Assembly: GCA_023406895.1 (NCBI GenBank) | Contig: JAEXTV010000009.1 | Span: 1 to 64,000, forward strand | Length of the DNA: 64,000 nt | Reading direction: 5' to 3' | Origin: Bacillota bacterium | GTDB taxonomy: Bacteria; Bacillota; Clostridia; Christensenellales; SZUA-584 | Shown here: positions 17,959-26,720 of the stretch, in pieces | How positions within the stretch are numbered: position 1 is the stretch's first letter | Layout: each line of letters begins with the position of its first letter | The notes under the pieces: model-generated | Database searches by the model: none | Seen by the model: the letters and a program-made list of their open reading frames with translations, nothing else | What the model was told of the DNA's origin: nothing | Program-made: the position numbers and the translations under genes

Positions 17959-18201
17959 AGCCAAATTTAATTGAAAAGCACGCCTGATCATAACCATTCT
18001 GTGCAGAATGAACGCAAGGCCGCGCATTCTTTCGCTGTCAAAGTGAATATGCATCGCGATGTGACGACTCAGAGGATAAGATACTGTCTCAACAGATTCG
18101 GTTAGCTCCTCTTATGATATGGAATGGATGACCGATATGATGACTTCCTTTGCATGGTCACACATCATTGTTATTCACTTTTATGGTGAATCAGTGCATG
18201 T
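17959..18201. other. Convergent intergenic region
   Basis: About 240 bp between convergent genes. The only structure I see is a small hairpin ATTCAC / GTGAAT near 18173-18190; no strong terminator is evident. Confidence 0.4.
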
Positions 18202-19488
18202 TCATTCGGGGTCGGCAACAGATGAGCCCACGTTGTTCTTATTATTGCGGTAAAAAAACGCTGTGGCCGCGATGCCGAGCAGCAGCAGCACGATACAGAG
18301 GACAAACGGCAAAACACGCGATATATCGCTGAGCACCCCGCCGATGTACCCGAACGGCACGCTGATCAGCATCACCACGGTTTGAAGCAGCGCCAATATG
18401 TTGGAACGTTCCTCGGGGTGAACGTGTATGGCCACGATCGATTCCCTGAGTGTGCTCAGTATCGCCGTGCCCAGCGATTCAAACAGCAGTGAGACCGATA
18501 AAATGACATAGCCCCAAAAGCCGGCGTTGGAAATTGTGATCAGCAGCGCACAGCCGACTATCGCGCTGAAAAACCCAGCATAAAGCGGCCATTTGAGCTT
18601 GTGCTGCCGGATGCGTGATATGACTGTGAAGAAAAGCAGTATGGAGATGATGCTGCGGGCCATGGGGAATATCGGCAGCAGCGTATCCGGCACGCCGATA
18701 CGGCGCGACGCGATGATCTGCCAGAACGTCAGGCCGAGCATTGCGACGATTTCAACGAGCACGCTGATGATGATGGCAAATTTCGTACCGCGCGAGCTTA
18801 ATATCATGCGCGCGGCGGTTTTATAGCCGGACAGCATTTGGCCCCATGTCATATTTTTTGCCGCTTCACGTTTGATTCTGCCCACAGCTGTTTCGGTGGA
18901 GAACTTATAGAGGAGGAGCAGTTTGGCCGTCATAACCACAAAAGCGTTGATGTAGAGGATTCTTATGGCCGGCACCATCGTCAGATTGGCAACCAATATA
19001 GAGGAGATCGGCGCGAAAAGCGCGGAGAGATTCGCGCAGATGATGACCCACGAATAGATCTGCGTGATTTTATCCTTGGGCGCATCCTCCACGAGCAAAC
19101 AGTCCCAGGAGACGGTGGGGATCTTCATGGTGCCGTTGAGCAGTGCCGCCACGGCAAAGAACCAGAAGCCCTGGCTCGATGCCCATATCAGGCAGGGGAT
19201 GCTCCATGAAATAAAATCGAACACCATTGTGCTGAGCCGGCGGCCCATTTTATCGATAACGGCGCCGGAAATGAATGCAAAAATCATTTGAGAGAACATG
19301 TAAATCGACGTGACGACGCCCACTTCAATGTCGTTTAAGCCCAAGGCCAGCATATACACACTCGCATACGGCAGGCATAGGCTGATAGAGAGGCCCCACA
19401 TGGGCTCTGTATACACGCAGGCCCGCGGGTTGCCGCGCAGCTCAAACAGTGTACGCAGTAACGGGTGCTTCATTAATAACTTTCTCAT
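18202..19488 (-). CDS. Major facilitator superfamily transporter
   Basis: 428 residues with about twelve membrane segments. The MFS loop 2-3 motif appears as SGAVIDKMGRRLS. The central loop carries charged residues (GRIKREAAKN). It is probably an exporter, but the substrate cannot be inferred. ATG at 19488 is chosen because GGAGGG lies just upstream; the extra N-terminal reading frame beyond it is hydrophobic by chance and lacks an RBS. The C-terminus ends VADPE. Confidence 0.88.
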   Translation of the reverse strand: MRKLLMKHPLLRTLFELRGNPRACVYTEPMWGLSISLCLPYASVYMLALGLNDIEVGVVTSIYMFSQMIFAFISGAVIDKMGRRLSTMVFDFISWSIPCLIWASSQGFWFFAVAALLNGTMKIPTVSWDCLLVEDAPKDKITQIYSWVIICANLSALFAPISSILVANLTMVPAIRILYINAFVVMTAKLLLLYKFSTETAVGRIKREAAKNMTWGQMLSGYKTAARMILSSRGTKFAIIISVLVEIVAMLGLTFWQIIASRRIGVPDTLLPIFPMARSIISILLFFTVISRIRQHKLKWPLYAGFFSAIVGCALLITISNAGFWGYVILSVSLLFESLGTAILSTLRESIVAIHVHPEERSNILALLQTVVMLISVPFGYIGGVLSDISRVLPFVLCIVLLLLGIAATAFFYRNNKNNVGSSVADPE

Positions 19489-19844
19489 GATCCCTCCTGT
19501 TGCGACATAAAGCACCAAAATTATTGCATACGGGTATAACGCTGTCAATCGTAAGATTTTTAGGTGTCTGTTAAAAATGATATCTGAGAGCGGATACGAT
19601 ACTCTGCTAATGACTGTCTTGCGGCGGCTATACTGCTCGAAAACTTGCGCATTGTCGAGGACAGATAGGCTCTTCGACGCGGTATTATTCACAGCTGTAT
19701 GGACACTCAGGAACAAATACAGACAACTAATAGAAACGGCTGTCTTGATCTCCTCAAACCGCCAAGCCCAAAGAGTCGCAGGCTGCCCGATCGTTTCTCA
19801 TTTTGGTATCTAATTCATCGTTGAAAAACGATTCGGATACATCC
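19489..19844. other. Gene-free spacer
   Basis: About 350 bp with no supported gene, repeat or RNA. Confidence 0.5.
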
Positions 19845-19881
19845 AAAAAACCCCATAGCCGTTTGATGGCCATGGGGTTTT
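19845..19881 (-). terminator. trpB terminator
   Basis: Stem AACCCCATAGCC (19849-19860) / GGCCATGGGGTT (19868-19879), with a T-run on the minus strand after it. Confidence 0.85.
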
Positions 19882-19909
19882 GATAACAGAAATACTGATT
19901 TTATATAAA

Positions 19910-21133
19910 TTATTTAAGCCTGTCGCCGTATTTCTCCAGCACGAAATGCAGATCTTTATCGCCGCGGCCCGAGCAATTGACCAATATGGAACCGGTATCC
20001 ATTTCTTTGGCGAGCTTGATGGCATAAGCAACGGCGTGCGCGCTTTCCATCGCCGGGATGATGCCTTCGAGCCTTGACAATGTAAAGAACGCGTCAATCG
20101 CTTCATCATCTGAGGCAGACCGGTAATTGACTCTGCCGAGATCTCTTAAGTAGGCGTGCTCCGGCCCGACGGACGGATAATCCAGCCCGCTCGCGACCGA
20201 ATAAACCGGGCTCGGTTCTCCTTTTTCATCTTGAAGCATGATCGAGTTGAACCCATGCATCACGCCTTCTGTGCCATACGTGAGGCTCGCGGCATGCTCG
20301 CCGATTTCGGACCCGATACCCATCGGTTCCACACCGTAAAGCTCTACAGGATCGTTTAAAAACGGCGTTAATATACCCGCGGCATTAGAACCGCCGCCCA
20401 CACAGGCGACAACCGCGTCCGGGAGATTGCCCGTCATATCCAAAAACTGTTCTCTCGCCTCGATGCCGACCACCGTTTGGAAATCTCTCACCATCAGCGG
20501 GAAAGGATGCGGCCCGACGACCGACCCGATGCAATACATCGCTTCGTCGAATTCATCCATGTACGCTTCAAAAGCCGCATCCACGGCTTCCTTAAGCGTT
20601 TTGAGGCCATGAGTAACGGGCACCACTCTGGCACCGAGCAGCTTCATGCGAGCCACGTTCGGCGCTTGCTTGGCGATATCCACTTCGCCCATATAAATAT
20701 CGCATTCGAGGCCAAAAAACGCAGCGGCTGTGGCCAAAGCCACGCCATGCTGTCCTGCGCCTGTTTCTGCGATGATTTTTTTCTTGCCTAAATATTGTGC
20801 CAGCAGCCCTTCGCCCATGCAGTGGTTAAGCTTGTGCGCCCCGGTGTGGTTCAGATCTTCTCGTTTTAAATAGATCTGGCACCGTCCGATAGAATTAGAG
20901 AGTCTTTCGCAGTGATAAGTGGGCGTGGGCCGTCCCTGAAATTCTTTCCGGATGCGTCTGAGCTCGTTAATAAATTTCGAGCTCTTGCAGATGGTTTGGT
21001 AGGCGGCTGAAATTTTCTCGAACTCAGCCACAAGCTGCGGCGGAATATAAGCGCCGCCGTATTTTCCGAAATAGCCTTCTTTTGTGGGCGTTGTTTTTGT
21101 ATAAACAGCGAAGTCTACATTTTGTTTTAACAT
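19910..21133 (-). CDS. trpB: Tryptophan synthase beta chain
   Basis: 407 residues, full-length TrpB1 type. The PLP lysine lies in KREDLNHTGAHKLN; GAGQHGVALATA, GSVVGPHPFPLMVRDFQ and the phosphate-binding GGGSNAAGI are present, as is the C-terminal SGRGDKD. It makes tryptophan from indole and serine. No trpA or other trp gene lies nearby, so it may salvage indole or partner with a distant trpA. The protein contains no tryptophan. AAGGAG lies 8 bases before the ATG. Confidence 0.95.
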   Translation of the reverse strand: MLKQNVDFAVYTKTTPTKEGYFGKYGGAYIPPQLVAEFEKISAAYQTICKSSKFINELRRIRKEFQGRPTPTYHCERLSNSIGRCQIYLKREDLNHTGAHKLNHCMGEGLLAQYLGKKKIIAETGAGQHGVALATAAAFFGLECDIYMGEVDIAKQAPNVARMKLLGARVVPVTHGLKTLKEAVDAAFEAYMDEFDEAMYCIGSVVGPHPFPLMVRDFQTVVGIEAREQFLDMTGNLPDAVVACVGGGSNAAGILTPFLNDPVELYGVEPMGIGSEIGEHAASLTYGTEGVMHGFNSIMLQDEKGEPSPVYSVASGLDYPSVGPEHAYLRDLGRVNYRSASDDEAIDAFFTLSRLEGIIPAMESAHAVAYAIKLAKEMDTGSILVNCSGRGDKDLHFVLEKYGDRLK

Positions 21134-21237
21134 AAAGCGTCTCCTTTTTATTTTCGACTGAGAATAACATAGACCCAGCCGAGCGCAACTGACCGTTGTG
21201 GTTCATTCATTATCAATTATTGATTTAACAGTTAAAC

Positions 21238-21246
21238 ATTATATCA
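21238..21246 (-). promoter_or_regulatory. Extended -10 promoter of trpB
   Basis: Minus-strand TGATATAAT (TGn plus TATAAT). The start of transcription would leave a leader of about 100 nt. I see no T-box or Trp-rich leader peptide in it. Confidence 0.55.
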
Positions 21247-21496
21247 TAAAAAAGCTGATTCTTCGGATAGAATTTTAAATTCAAATCTTAATTGGTGAAG
21301 TCTCGCGTTGTTGACTATAGGCTACGACAGGTCTATGTTCGAATCTGCTCTATGAAAAAAACAAGCCCTACTTCAATGATCTCATAAAATAGCACAAAAA
21401 GCCTCCTTTAAAAAGGAGGTGGCACGCGCAGCGTGACGGAGGATTGCCCTTATGACTATGTTAACAGCCTGATCTGACGCTGGCACCCTTTTATTT
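21247..21496. repeat. Spacer with two-hairpin repeat (copy C) and decayed tRNA-linked repeat
   Basis: At 21402-21435: CCTCCTTT-AA-AAAGGAGG followed by CACGC-GCA-GCGTG, then ACGGAGGAT; this is a clear member of the dispersed family. Upstream, about 21333-21390 (GTTCGAATCTGCTCTATG, then A-run and CAAGCCCTACTTC) looks like a decayed copy of the tandem unit that follows. Confidence 0.65.
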
Positions 21497-21790
21497 TGGC
21501 GGAGAGAGTGGGATTCGCTCCGCGCCCTATGGTCGCTATCACGCCATGTTCGCTTGCCTTCATCCGCCCTATGGCGGCGGCAAGCTCACGTTCGAATCCG
21601 CCTATGCCAAAAAAATAAGCCCACCTTCGGTGAACTCATTTTTTGGCGGAGAGAGTGGGATTCGCTCCGCGCCCTATGGTCGCTATCACGCCATGTTCGC
21701 TTGCCTTCATCCGCCACAGGCGGCGGCAAGCTCACGTTCGAATCCGCCTATGCTAAAAAAATAAGCCCACCTTCGGTGAACTCATTTTTT
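21497..21790. repeat. Two 147-bp tandem repeats derived from the tRNA-Ser 3' end
   Basis: Two units start at 21497 and 21644, and the tRNA-Ser gene starts at 21791, all exactly 147 bp apart. Each unit opens with the same 21 bases as the tRNA 3' end (complement of the acceptor and T arm). It then has a GC-rich hairpin (GCTTGCC ... GGCAAGC) and a copy of the tRNA terminator. The two units differ at only a few places, mainly CCGCCCTATGGCGG against CCGCCACAGGCGG. Confidence 0.9.
21759..21787 (-). terminator. tRNA-Ser terminator
   Basis: Minus-strand stem of up to 13 bp with wobble pairs (21775-21787 with 21759-21771) around a GAA loop, followed by a T-run. Nearly the same structure is repeated at about 21612-21640. 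Confidence 0.75.
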
Positions 21791-21880
21791 TGGCGGAGAG
21801 AGTGGGATTCGAACCCACGGTTGCTTTCGCAACACCGGTTTTCAAGACCGGCACTTTAAACCAAGCTCAGACATCTCTCC
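21791..21880 (-). tRNA. tRNA-Ser (anticodon TGA)
   Basis: 90 nt. Acceptor GGAGAGA pairs with TCTCTCC, followed by discriminator G and an encoded CCA. The anticodon stem GCCGGT / ACCGGT encloses CTTGAAA, giving anticodon TGA. There is a long variable arm (GTTGCGAAAGCAAC) typical of tRNA-Ser, and the T arm is GTGGGTTCGAATCCCAC. Confidence 0.96.
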
Positions 21881-21949
21881 ATATGAAATTTAAGCAAAGC
21901 TAAGTATAGCAAACCGCAGGGCTTTTCGTCAAGAAAAATGCGGCTGCGG

Positions 21950-22438
21950 TCACCCCACGTTGAACATCACCTTCGCCAGCTCTTTGCCCGCCGCTGTTTT
22001 AAAAAGTTTTTTCACGGCGGTTTCAAACGCGGGCCGCGCAAACGCGCCTTCGTCGTAGTTCACGAGAAAATCCGCCTCGATCAGCGCCTGATGGCCAACA
22101 TCGCTGAACCCTTTGTAGCTGTGGTGATGCGCGATGATATCGCACACGCGCTCGATCAGCGTTTCGTCCTGTGTGTATTTCTCTAGCAGCGGCCGCGCGA
22201 TGGCTGGGCCTTCTTTTTCCTGCAGCTTACCGGCGCAGCTGCCGTAAACCGTTTCGCAGTGACGGATCGCGATATCGTGCAGCGCCGCCGATAATGAGGT
22301 AACAAGATAATCGGTCTCACTGTAGTGCTCGCGCCCCGCGATGCAAACGGCAAAACCGTGAACTTTGAGCGCGTGGTTGATGCGCTGCATGTCGCTGCCG
22401 TTCAGGCGTATCATTTCATAAAGGATATCGTGCGTCAT
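21950..22438 (-). CDS. HD domain protein
   Basis: 162 residues. The HD superfamily metal site is visible: H in INHALKVHGFA, HD in SAALHDIAIRH, a His cluster in IIAHHHSYKG and Asp in LIEADFLVNYDEG. It is probably a phosphohydrolase with unknown substrate. GGAAAGG lies about 12 bases before the ATG, somewhat far. It is a single gene next to tRNA-Ser. Confidence 0.85.
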   Translation of the reverse strand: MTHDILYEMIRLNGSDMQRINHALKVHGFAVCIAGREHYSETDYLVTSLSAALHDIAIRHCETVYGSCAGKLQEKEGPAIARPLLEKYTQDETLIERVCDIIAHHHSYKGFSDVGHQALIEADFLVNYDEGAFARPAFETAVKKLFKTAAGKELAKVMFNVG

Positions 22439-22733
22439 CGTTGTGCTGCCTTTCCGCTCAGTTTGCTGAGACCATTATACTGCAATAATGAGGGTAGATA
22501 CAACCAACTGTGTTCATCATCGGGCAGACAGAAAAAGAGAAAGGCGCGAGGGGTCATTCGCGCCAATCACACCATCAGGGGATTCATATCACAATAAAAC
22601 TAACATAACAGCAGTCCTAAAAAACGGACTGATTGAAAGACGGCATTTTGAGTGAGCAATAGGGGTTGACTGCGCAAAAAAATTATTTGGGCAGCCGAAA
22701 AAGCCGAAGCACGCCGCATACAATGATGAAGGC
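22439..22733. other. Gene-free spacer
   Basis: About 300 bp. One hairpin is seen, CAGTCC-TAAAAAAC-GGACTG at 22612-22631; nothing else is supported. Confidence 0.45.
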
Positions 22734-22763
22734 TTGAATTCGCGGCTGACGAAATGTTATAAT
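22734..22763 (+). promoter_or_regulatory. Promoter of the UPF0316-LOG-ACT cluster
   Basis: TTGAAT (22734-22739), 18-bp spacer, TATAAT (22758-22763). The downstream ATG is at 22789. Confidence 0.65.
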
Positions 22764-22788
22764 GACAGCCAAACAAAGGAGTTTTTAT

Positions 22789-23322
22789 ATGGAATTTTTA
22801 CAGCAGCCCAGTATATGGTTATATCTTTTCATTTTCTTCGGGAAAATCCTTGAGGTGGCCGTGTCTACGGTGCGTCTCGTGCTCATCAACAGGGGCGAGC
22901 GCTTAAAGGGCTCGATCACCGGTTTTTTTGAGGTGTCGCTGTGGATTGTGGTGACGGGTACCGTGCTCGTCGGCTTTCAGGAAGACCTGCTGCGCTGTGT
23001 GATTTTTGCCATAGCGTTTGCCATCGGCAATTACGTGGGCTCGTGGCTCGAAGGCAAACTCGCATTCGGTCTCAGCTCAATACAGGTCATCATCAATAAG
23101 GACGAGGCCGCAGATTCGATTGTGCAGGAACTCAGAGACAACGGCTTTGGCGTGACCATCATAGAGGGGGAAGGCAAAACCGGCACAAGAGAAATTTTGC
23201 TGCTGCATTTAAAGAGAAAACGAATTCCCGCCGCGATGGCGCTGATTAAAGCAAGGCTGGATAACGCGGTGATCACGGTGAACGACGTGCGCGTGATTAA
23301 TGGGGGGTTTATCAAGAAATGA
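22789..23322 (+). CDS. UPF0316 membrane protein (DUF5698/DUF2179)
   Basis: 177 residues. Three membrane segments in the first 95 residues (GKILEVAVSTVRLVLINRGER is the conserved entry) are followed by a soluble alpha/beta DUF2179-like domain (SIQVIINKDEAADSIVQELRDNGFGVT). Its biochemical role is unknown. ATG at 22789 has AAGGAG 8 bases upstream; an earlier in-frame start would lie inside the promoter. Its stop overlaps the next start by 4 bp. Confidence 0.88.
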   Translation: MEFLQQPSIWLYLFIFFGKILEVAVSTVRLVLINRGERLKGSITGFFEVSLWIVVTGTVLVGFQEDLLRCVIFAIAFAIGNYVGSWLEGKLAFGLSSIQVIINKDEAADSIVQELRDNGFGVTIIEGEGKTGTREILLLHLKRKRIPAAMALIKARLDNAVITVNDVRVINGGFIKK

Positions 23323-23903
23323 AGAGTGTCTGCGTGTATGCCTCGGGCAGCCATACGCTGGATGACGTTTATATCAACGAAGCGGAAACGCTCGGGCGGC
23401 TGATTGCGCAAAACGGCTTTGCGCTCGTTTTCGGCGGCGGAACGCACGGGCTGATGGGCGCGGCGGCGCGCGGCGCGGCGCAAATGGGCGGCCGGGTTAT
23501 CGGCGTGGCCCCAGAAATGATGAACGTGAAAGCGTTGCTGTTTGACGGGTGCAGCGAGATGCATATCACGAGCGGCATGCGCGAGAGAAAGGCGCTGATG
23601 GAAAGCAAAGCCGACGCGTTTATCGCGTTGCCGGGCGGTTACGGCACGCTCGAGGAGCTGCTCGAAATCATCACACTGCGGCAGCTCGGCGTGCATCATA
23701 AGCCGATTGCGGCGATCAACACAAACGGTTTTTACAGCGGGTTGGCCGCTCAGTTTGATGAGACGGTGAGCCAGGGATTTGCGAGACAAGACGCAGCGAG
23801 TGTTTACCGGATATGTGCCAACGCGCAGGAGGCTATGGATTACATCGCCAGCAAGGACGCTTCGCGTCCGTATATTAAAAACGAATTGATAAAAAGAACC
23901 TGA
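23319..23903 (+). CDS. LOG family protein
   Basis: 194 residues with the full LOG signature: VFGGGTHGLMGAAARGA, SGMRERKALM and PGGYGTLEELLE. LOG enzymes are nucleoside 5'-monophosphate phosphoribohydrolases, named for cytokinin activation in plants; the bacterial substrate is usually unknown. It overlaps the membrane protein gene by 4 bp and is followed 10 bp later by an ACT protein. Confidence 0.92.
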   Translation: MKSVCVYASGSHTLDDVYINEAETLGRLIAQNGFALVFGGGTHGLMGAAARGAAQMGGRVIGVAPEMMNVKALLFDGCSEMHITSGMRERKALMESKADAFIALPGGYGTLEELLEIITLRQLGVHHKPIAAINTNGFYSGLAAQFDETVSQGFARQDAASVYRICANAQEAMDYIASKDASRPYIKNELIKRT

Positions 23904-23913
23904 GGAGAAGAAA

Positions 23914-24183
23914 ATGAGAGCCATAGTGACAGTGACGGGAAAAGACAAAACAGGCATTATCGCGCGTGTATCGGCTGCGCTCAGCGAATACGGCGTGAAC
24001 ATACTCGATATCAGCCAGACGGTGCTGCAGGATTATTTTGCGATGATCATGCTCGTGGATTTGGATGCGTGCAAGGTGCCTTTCGGCGAGCTGAGTGATA
24101 GCATCAGCGAAACCGCGAAATCCATCTGCATGGATATCCGCATCATGCGCGAGGAGATATTTGACGCGATGCATCGGCTGTAA
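23914..24183 (+). CDS. ACT domain protein (UPF0237)
   Basis: 89 residues, a single ACT domain (RAIVTVTGKDKTGIIARVSAALSE, then NILDISQTVLQDYFAMIMLVD). UPF0237 proteins usually lie next to a PFL-like DUF711 gene; none is here. It probably senses an amino acid. GAGGAG precedes the ATG. Confidence 0.92.
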   Translation: MRAIVTVTGKDKTGIIARVSAALSEYGVNILDISQTVLQDYFAMIMLVDLDACKVPFGELSDSISETAKSICMDIRIMREEIFDAMHRL

Positions 24184-24522
24184 GGAAAACACGAAATACA
24201 CTTTAAATAATGTCATTCAAACTTTAATCAAACTACCTATTCTGTCTTTAGTGTGTCTGGACGAAGAAAAGTCCAGTGTTCGAATCGATCGGGCACTGGA
24301 CAGTGAGAAAAACGTTTATGTTTATTTACTCCTCTGGGCACCTGTCGGTGACAGTTCTCAGTCCATCCTTTCGGGGGCGCTCATGAGAGCGATGACTTCC
24401 TCAGACACAGCCGGGAGACGGCCCTTTGGTCTGCCCGATCTGGGTTGTTCTTGAGGGAACAATAAAATTGAATTTTTGTTCAGCAATCGATGCGCCATTG
24501 CTTATCAAGGTTTTGGTGCTTT
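24184..24522. repeat. Gene-free spacer with hairpins
   Basis: A hairpin GTCCAGTG (24271-24278) / CACTGGAC (24294-24301) has a loop containing GTTCGAATC. Then CACCTGTCGGTGACAG near 24339-24354 matches the first-hairpin core of the dispersed repeat. No gene is supported. Confidence 0.55.
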
Positions 24523-25770
24523 TTATTTCTTCGTCGGGTCATTCACCGCGCCGATAAACGCAATCGTGCCGTCTTCCTGAGAATAGATCGCAAACACAAA
24601 CGGCCGGTCGGCATAGAACTTGGCCGGTTCCTGCGCCATCGGGGCACCGCCGTCTTCGGCAACCACCTCGGTGACGGCGGCGGCTTCCGCGCCGAGCTCA
24701 TCCACGCGGATATAGCACTTGTGCAGCACGTCGTCAATATAGATTTGGTTGGCTTTGTCGGTCATGGCGGAGAAATCGGCAGCGGCCGGATTTAAGGCTT
24801 TGCTCATACCCATCGCGGCGAGCGTATCCTTAAGCGTTGTGAAATGCGCAAATTCAAACTTGGGCAACCTAATCCACACTTCCTGCTGCTGCACACCCGA
24901 TAGCGCTGTGGAGAACGCATCGGCGTCGAGTGTTTCGAACAGACTGCTCACATCGCTGCCTTCGGCAGGAAGCAGAAAGGCCATCGCATATTTGCCTTCA
25001 CCATCTTCGCTTTTAAAATTGAGCGTGATCATCGAAAAATCGCTATTCTCATAATACGGCACCGACCACGCACTGTGCATGAACGCTGTCATCACACTTC
25101 CGGATGGCGTTGAAAACTCATCGTCATACGTATTGTTCGCTTCAAAAGGCAGCTCCCATTCGCCAAGGTAATACAGTGCGTTGGCCAGCACAATGCGTGT
25201 GGCGTCCGGCAGCTCCTCGGCCACGATCTGCTGAATGCGCCCATGTGTCTTTTCCTCGGCCCACGCGTTTACGGCATCCATCGCCCCCGGAATTTTGAGC
25301 GGGAACGCATCCGCGAAAAAGTCGTTCGTACAGGTGGTTATGAATTTTTTTGAGAAGGTATAATCATCGCTGAGCCATATCGCGTTGGCTGCTTCCATGC
25401 CGCCCGTGTTGGCACGCCACATCAGCGACCGGCAGGCATTTGTGATTTCGCTGTCGGTTAAGCCATTAAGTCCGAGCACCTGCGCCATTTCACCGGCTGT
25501 GTCGCCCGCCGCGCCTGTGCGCGTCATGCAGAGCGCGAGCTCAATGCTTGCGGGGGAGAGCACAAGGTTTTCATCGTTGGTGATCAGGCGTTTGGCGGCT
25601 TCGAAGCCAAACCCGTTGACGGCAGACACGAACCGCTCGTCAAGCGGCGCAATGCGCTGCGTTTTAAGTTCGGCACGGTATTCGCCTGTTTTTGAGCTTT
25701 GAGCGGTGCCGGGGGTGCAGCCGCCGATTATCAATAGTATGGCCAAAAAAAACAACAGCATCTTTTTCAT
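24523..25770 (-). CDS. Serpin-family lipoprotein
   Basis: 415 residues. A lipoprotein signal (MKKMLLFFLAILLIIGGC) is followed by a full serpin fold: LVLSPASIELALCM, NAIWLSDDYTF, IVLANALYYLGEWELPF, then the hinge and distal end ADRPFVFAIYSQEDGTIAFIG. The hinge GAEAAAVTEVV is small-residue rich, as in inhibitory serpins, so it probably traps a serine or cysteine protease at the cell surface. The reactive bond lies roughly in the AEDGGAPMAQ stretch, but I cannot place P1. Promoter TTGCCG-16-TATACT lies just upstream. Confidence 0.92.
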   Translation of the reverse strand: MKKMLLFFLAILLIIGGCTPGTAQSSKTGEYRAELKTQRIAPLDERFVSAVNGFGFEAAKRLITNDENLVLSPASIELALCMTRTGAAGDTAGEMAQVLGLNGLTDSEITNACRSLMWRANTGGMEAANAIWLSDDYTFSKKFITTCTNDFFADAFPLKIPGAMDAVNAWAEEKTHGRIQQIVAEELPDATRIVLANALYYLGEWELPFEANNTYDDEFSTPSGSVMTAFMHSAWSVPYYENSDFSMITLNFKSEDGEGKYAMAFLLPAEGSDVSSLFETLDADAFSTALSGVQQQEVWIRLPKFEFAHFTTLKDTLAAMGMSKALNPAAADFSAMTDKANQIYIDDVLHKCYIRVDELGAEAAAVTEVVAEDGGAPMAQEPAKFYADRPFVFAIYSQEDGTIAFIGAVNDPTKK

Positions 25771-25794
25771 ACCTGTCTCCTCAATATCGTTATC

Positions 25795-25822
25795 AGTATA
25801 CTACTTAAACGTACTGCGGCAA
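25795..25822 (-). promoter_or_regulatory. Serpin gene promoter
   Basis: Minus strand: TTGCCG (25817-25822), 16-bp spacer, TATACT (25795-25800), 25 bp before the start codon. Confidence 0.55.
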
Positions 25823-25913
25823 TAAAAGTTCCCAAAACGATACTATTTATGCCACATAAACAGTATAATGTAAGTACTGATGATCTTTTTCGACAAAAAG
25901 CGGGGGGTATGAT

Positions 25914-26720
25914 ATGAGAACGGGCATTGCATTCGGCGGCGGCGGCACACGCGGCTTTGCACATATCGGCGCGATACGCGTGTTTCAGGAAAACAACATT
26001 GTGTTTGACATGGTGGCGGGAAACTCGGCGGGGGCTATTGCAGGTGCGCTTTACGCGGCGGACATACCCTGGGAAAAGCTTTACGACTTTGTTCTGAACC
26101 TGCGAGACAATGTCACGCTGCCCAGAAAACCGCATCTGATTTCGTACATGAGCCCCGAAATAATCGAACGTCTGGCAGACTGCTTTTTAAAGAATATGAG
26201 TTTTTCCGATCTGCACCGTCCGTTTTGCGCGGTTGCAGTGGATTTGAGGCAGGGCATGCTCGAAACGCTGAAAGAGGGCAGCGTCTCCAAATCCGTATCG
26301 GCAAGCTGCGCTGTACCGGGCGTGTTTCAGCCCGTCGTCATCGGCGACAAGGTGTATATCGACGGCGGGACGCTGCGCAGCATCCCCACGAGAGAGCTAA
26401 GGGACATGGGGGCCGACACGGTGGTGGGCATTAATTTAAACGCCGACAGAAACCGCGGCACCGATAGTTTAAAACGCATCGATGTGTTCCTGACAGCGTA
26501 TAATCTGAGCTCCAATATCAACAGCGTGATGTGTGAACGCTATGCCGACCTCATGCTGCGCCCCGCGCTTGAAGGCCATGCGCGGCACAGCTTTAAGAAT
26601 ATTGAGACCATGCTGCAAATCGGAGAAGAAACGGCGCGGGAGCACCTTGACGAAATCAAAGCGCTGCTCGCGGGAGGGTTAATCGATCTGCCACGAGAGC
26701 GAGAAGGCTCCGCCCGTTGA
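25914..26720 (+). CDS. Patatin-like phospholipase
   Basis: 268 residues. It has the oxyanion glycine loop (GIAFGGGGTRGFAHIG), the nucleophile elbow GNSAG and the catalytic Asp in VYIDGGTLRSIP, which form the Ser-Asp dyad of patatin hydrolases. It has no signal peptide, so it is probably cytosolic and acts on acyl lipids. The last ~14 codons overlap a gene remnant on the opposite strand. Confidence 0.92.
   Translation: MRTGIAFGGGGTRGFAHIGAIRVFQENNIVFDMVAGNSAGAIAGALYAADIPWEKLYDFVLNLRDNVTLPRKPHLISYMSPEIIERLADCFLKNMSFSDLHRPFCAVAVDLRQGMLETLKEGSVSKSVSASCAVPGVFQPVVIGDKVYIDGGTLRSIPTRELRDMGADTVVGINLNADRNRGTDSLKRIDVFLTAYNLSSNINSVMCERYADLMLRPALEGHARHSFKNIETMLQIGEETAREHLDEIKALLAGGLIDLPREREGSAR

Noticed and set aside
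21134..21240. T-box or Trp attenuator upstream of trpB
   Set aside because: No T-box sequence, no Trp-rich leader peptide and no terminator/antiterminator pair is visible.
21497..21790. CRISPR array
   Set aside because: Only two units of 147 bp, derived from a tRNA, with no short repeats, spacers or cas genes.
21546..21859. Reading frames across the tRNA-Ser tandem repeats
   Set aside because: They follow the repeat units and the tRNA itself; similar peptides appear only because the DNA repeats.
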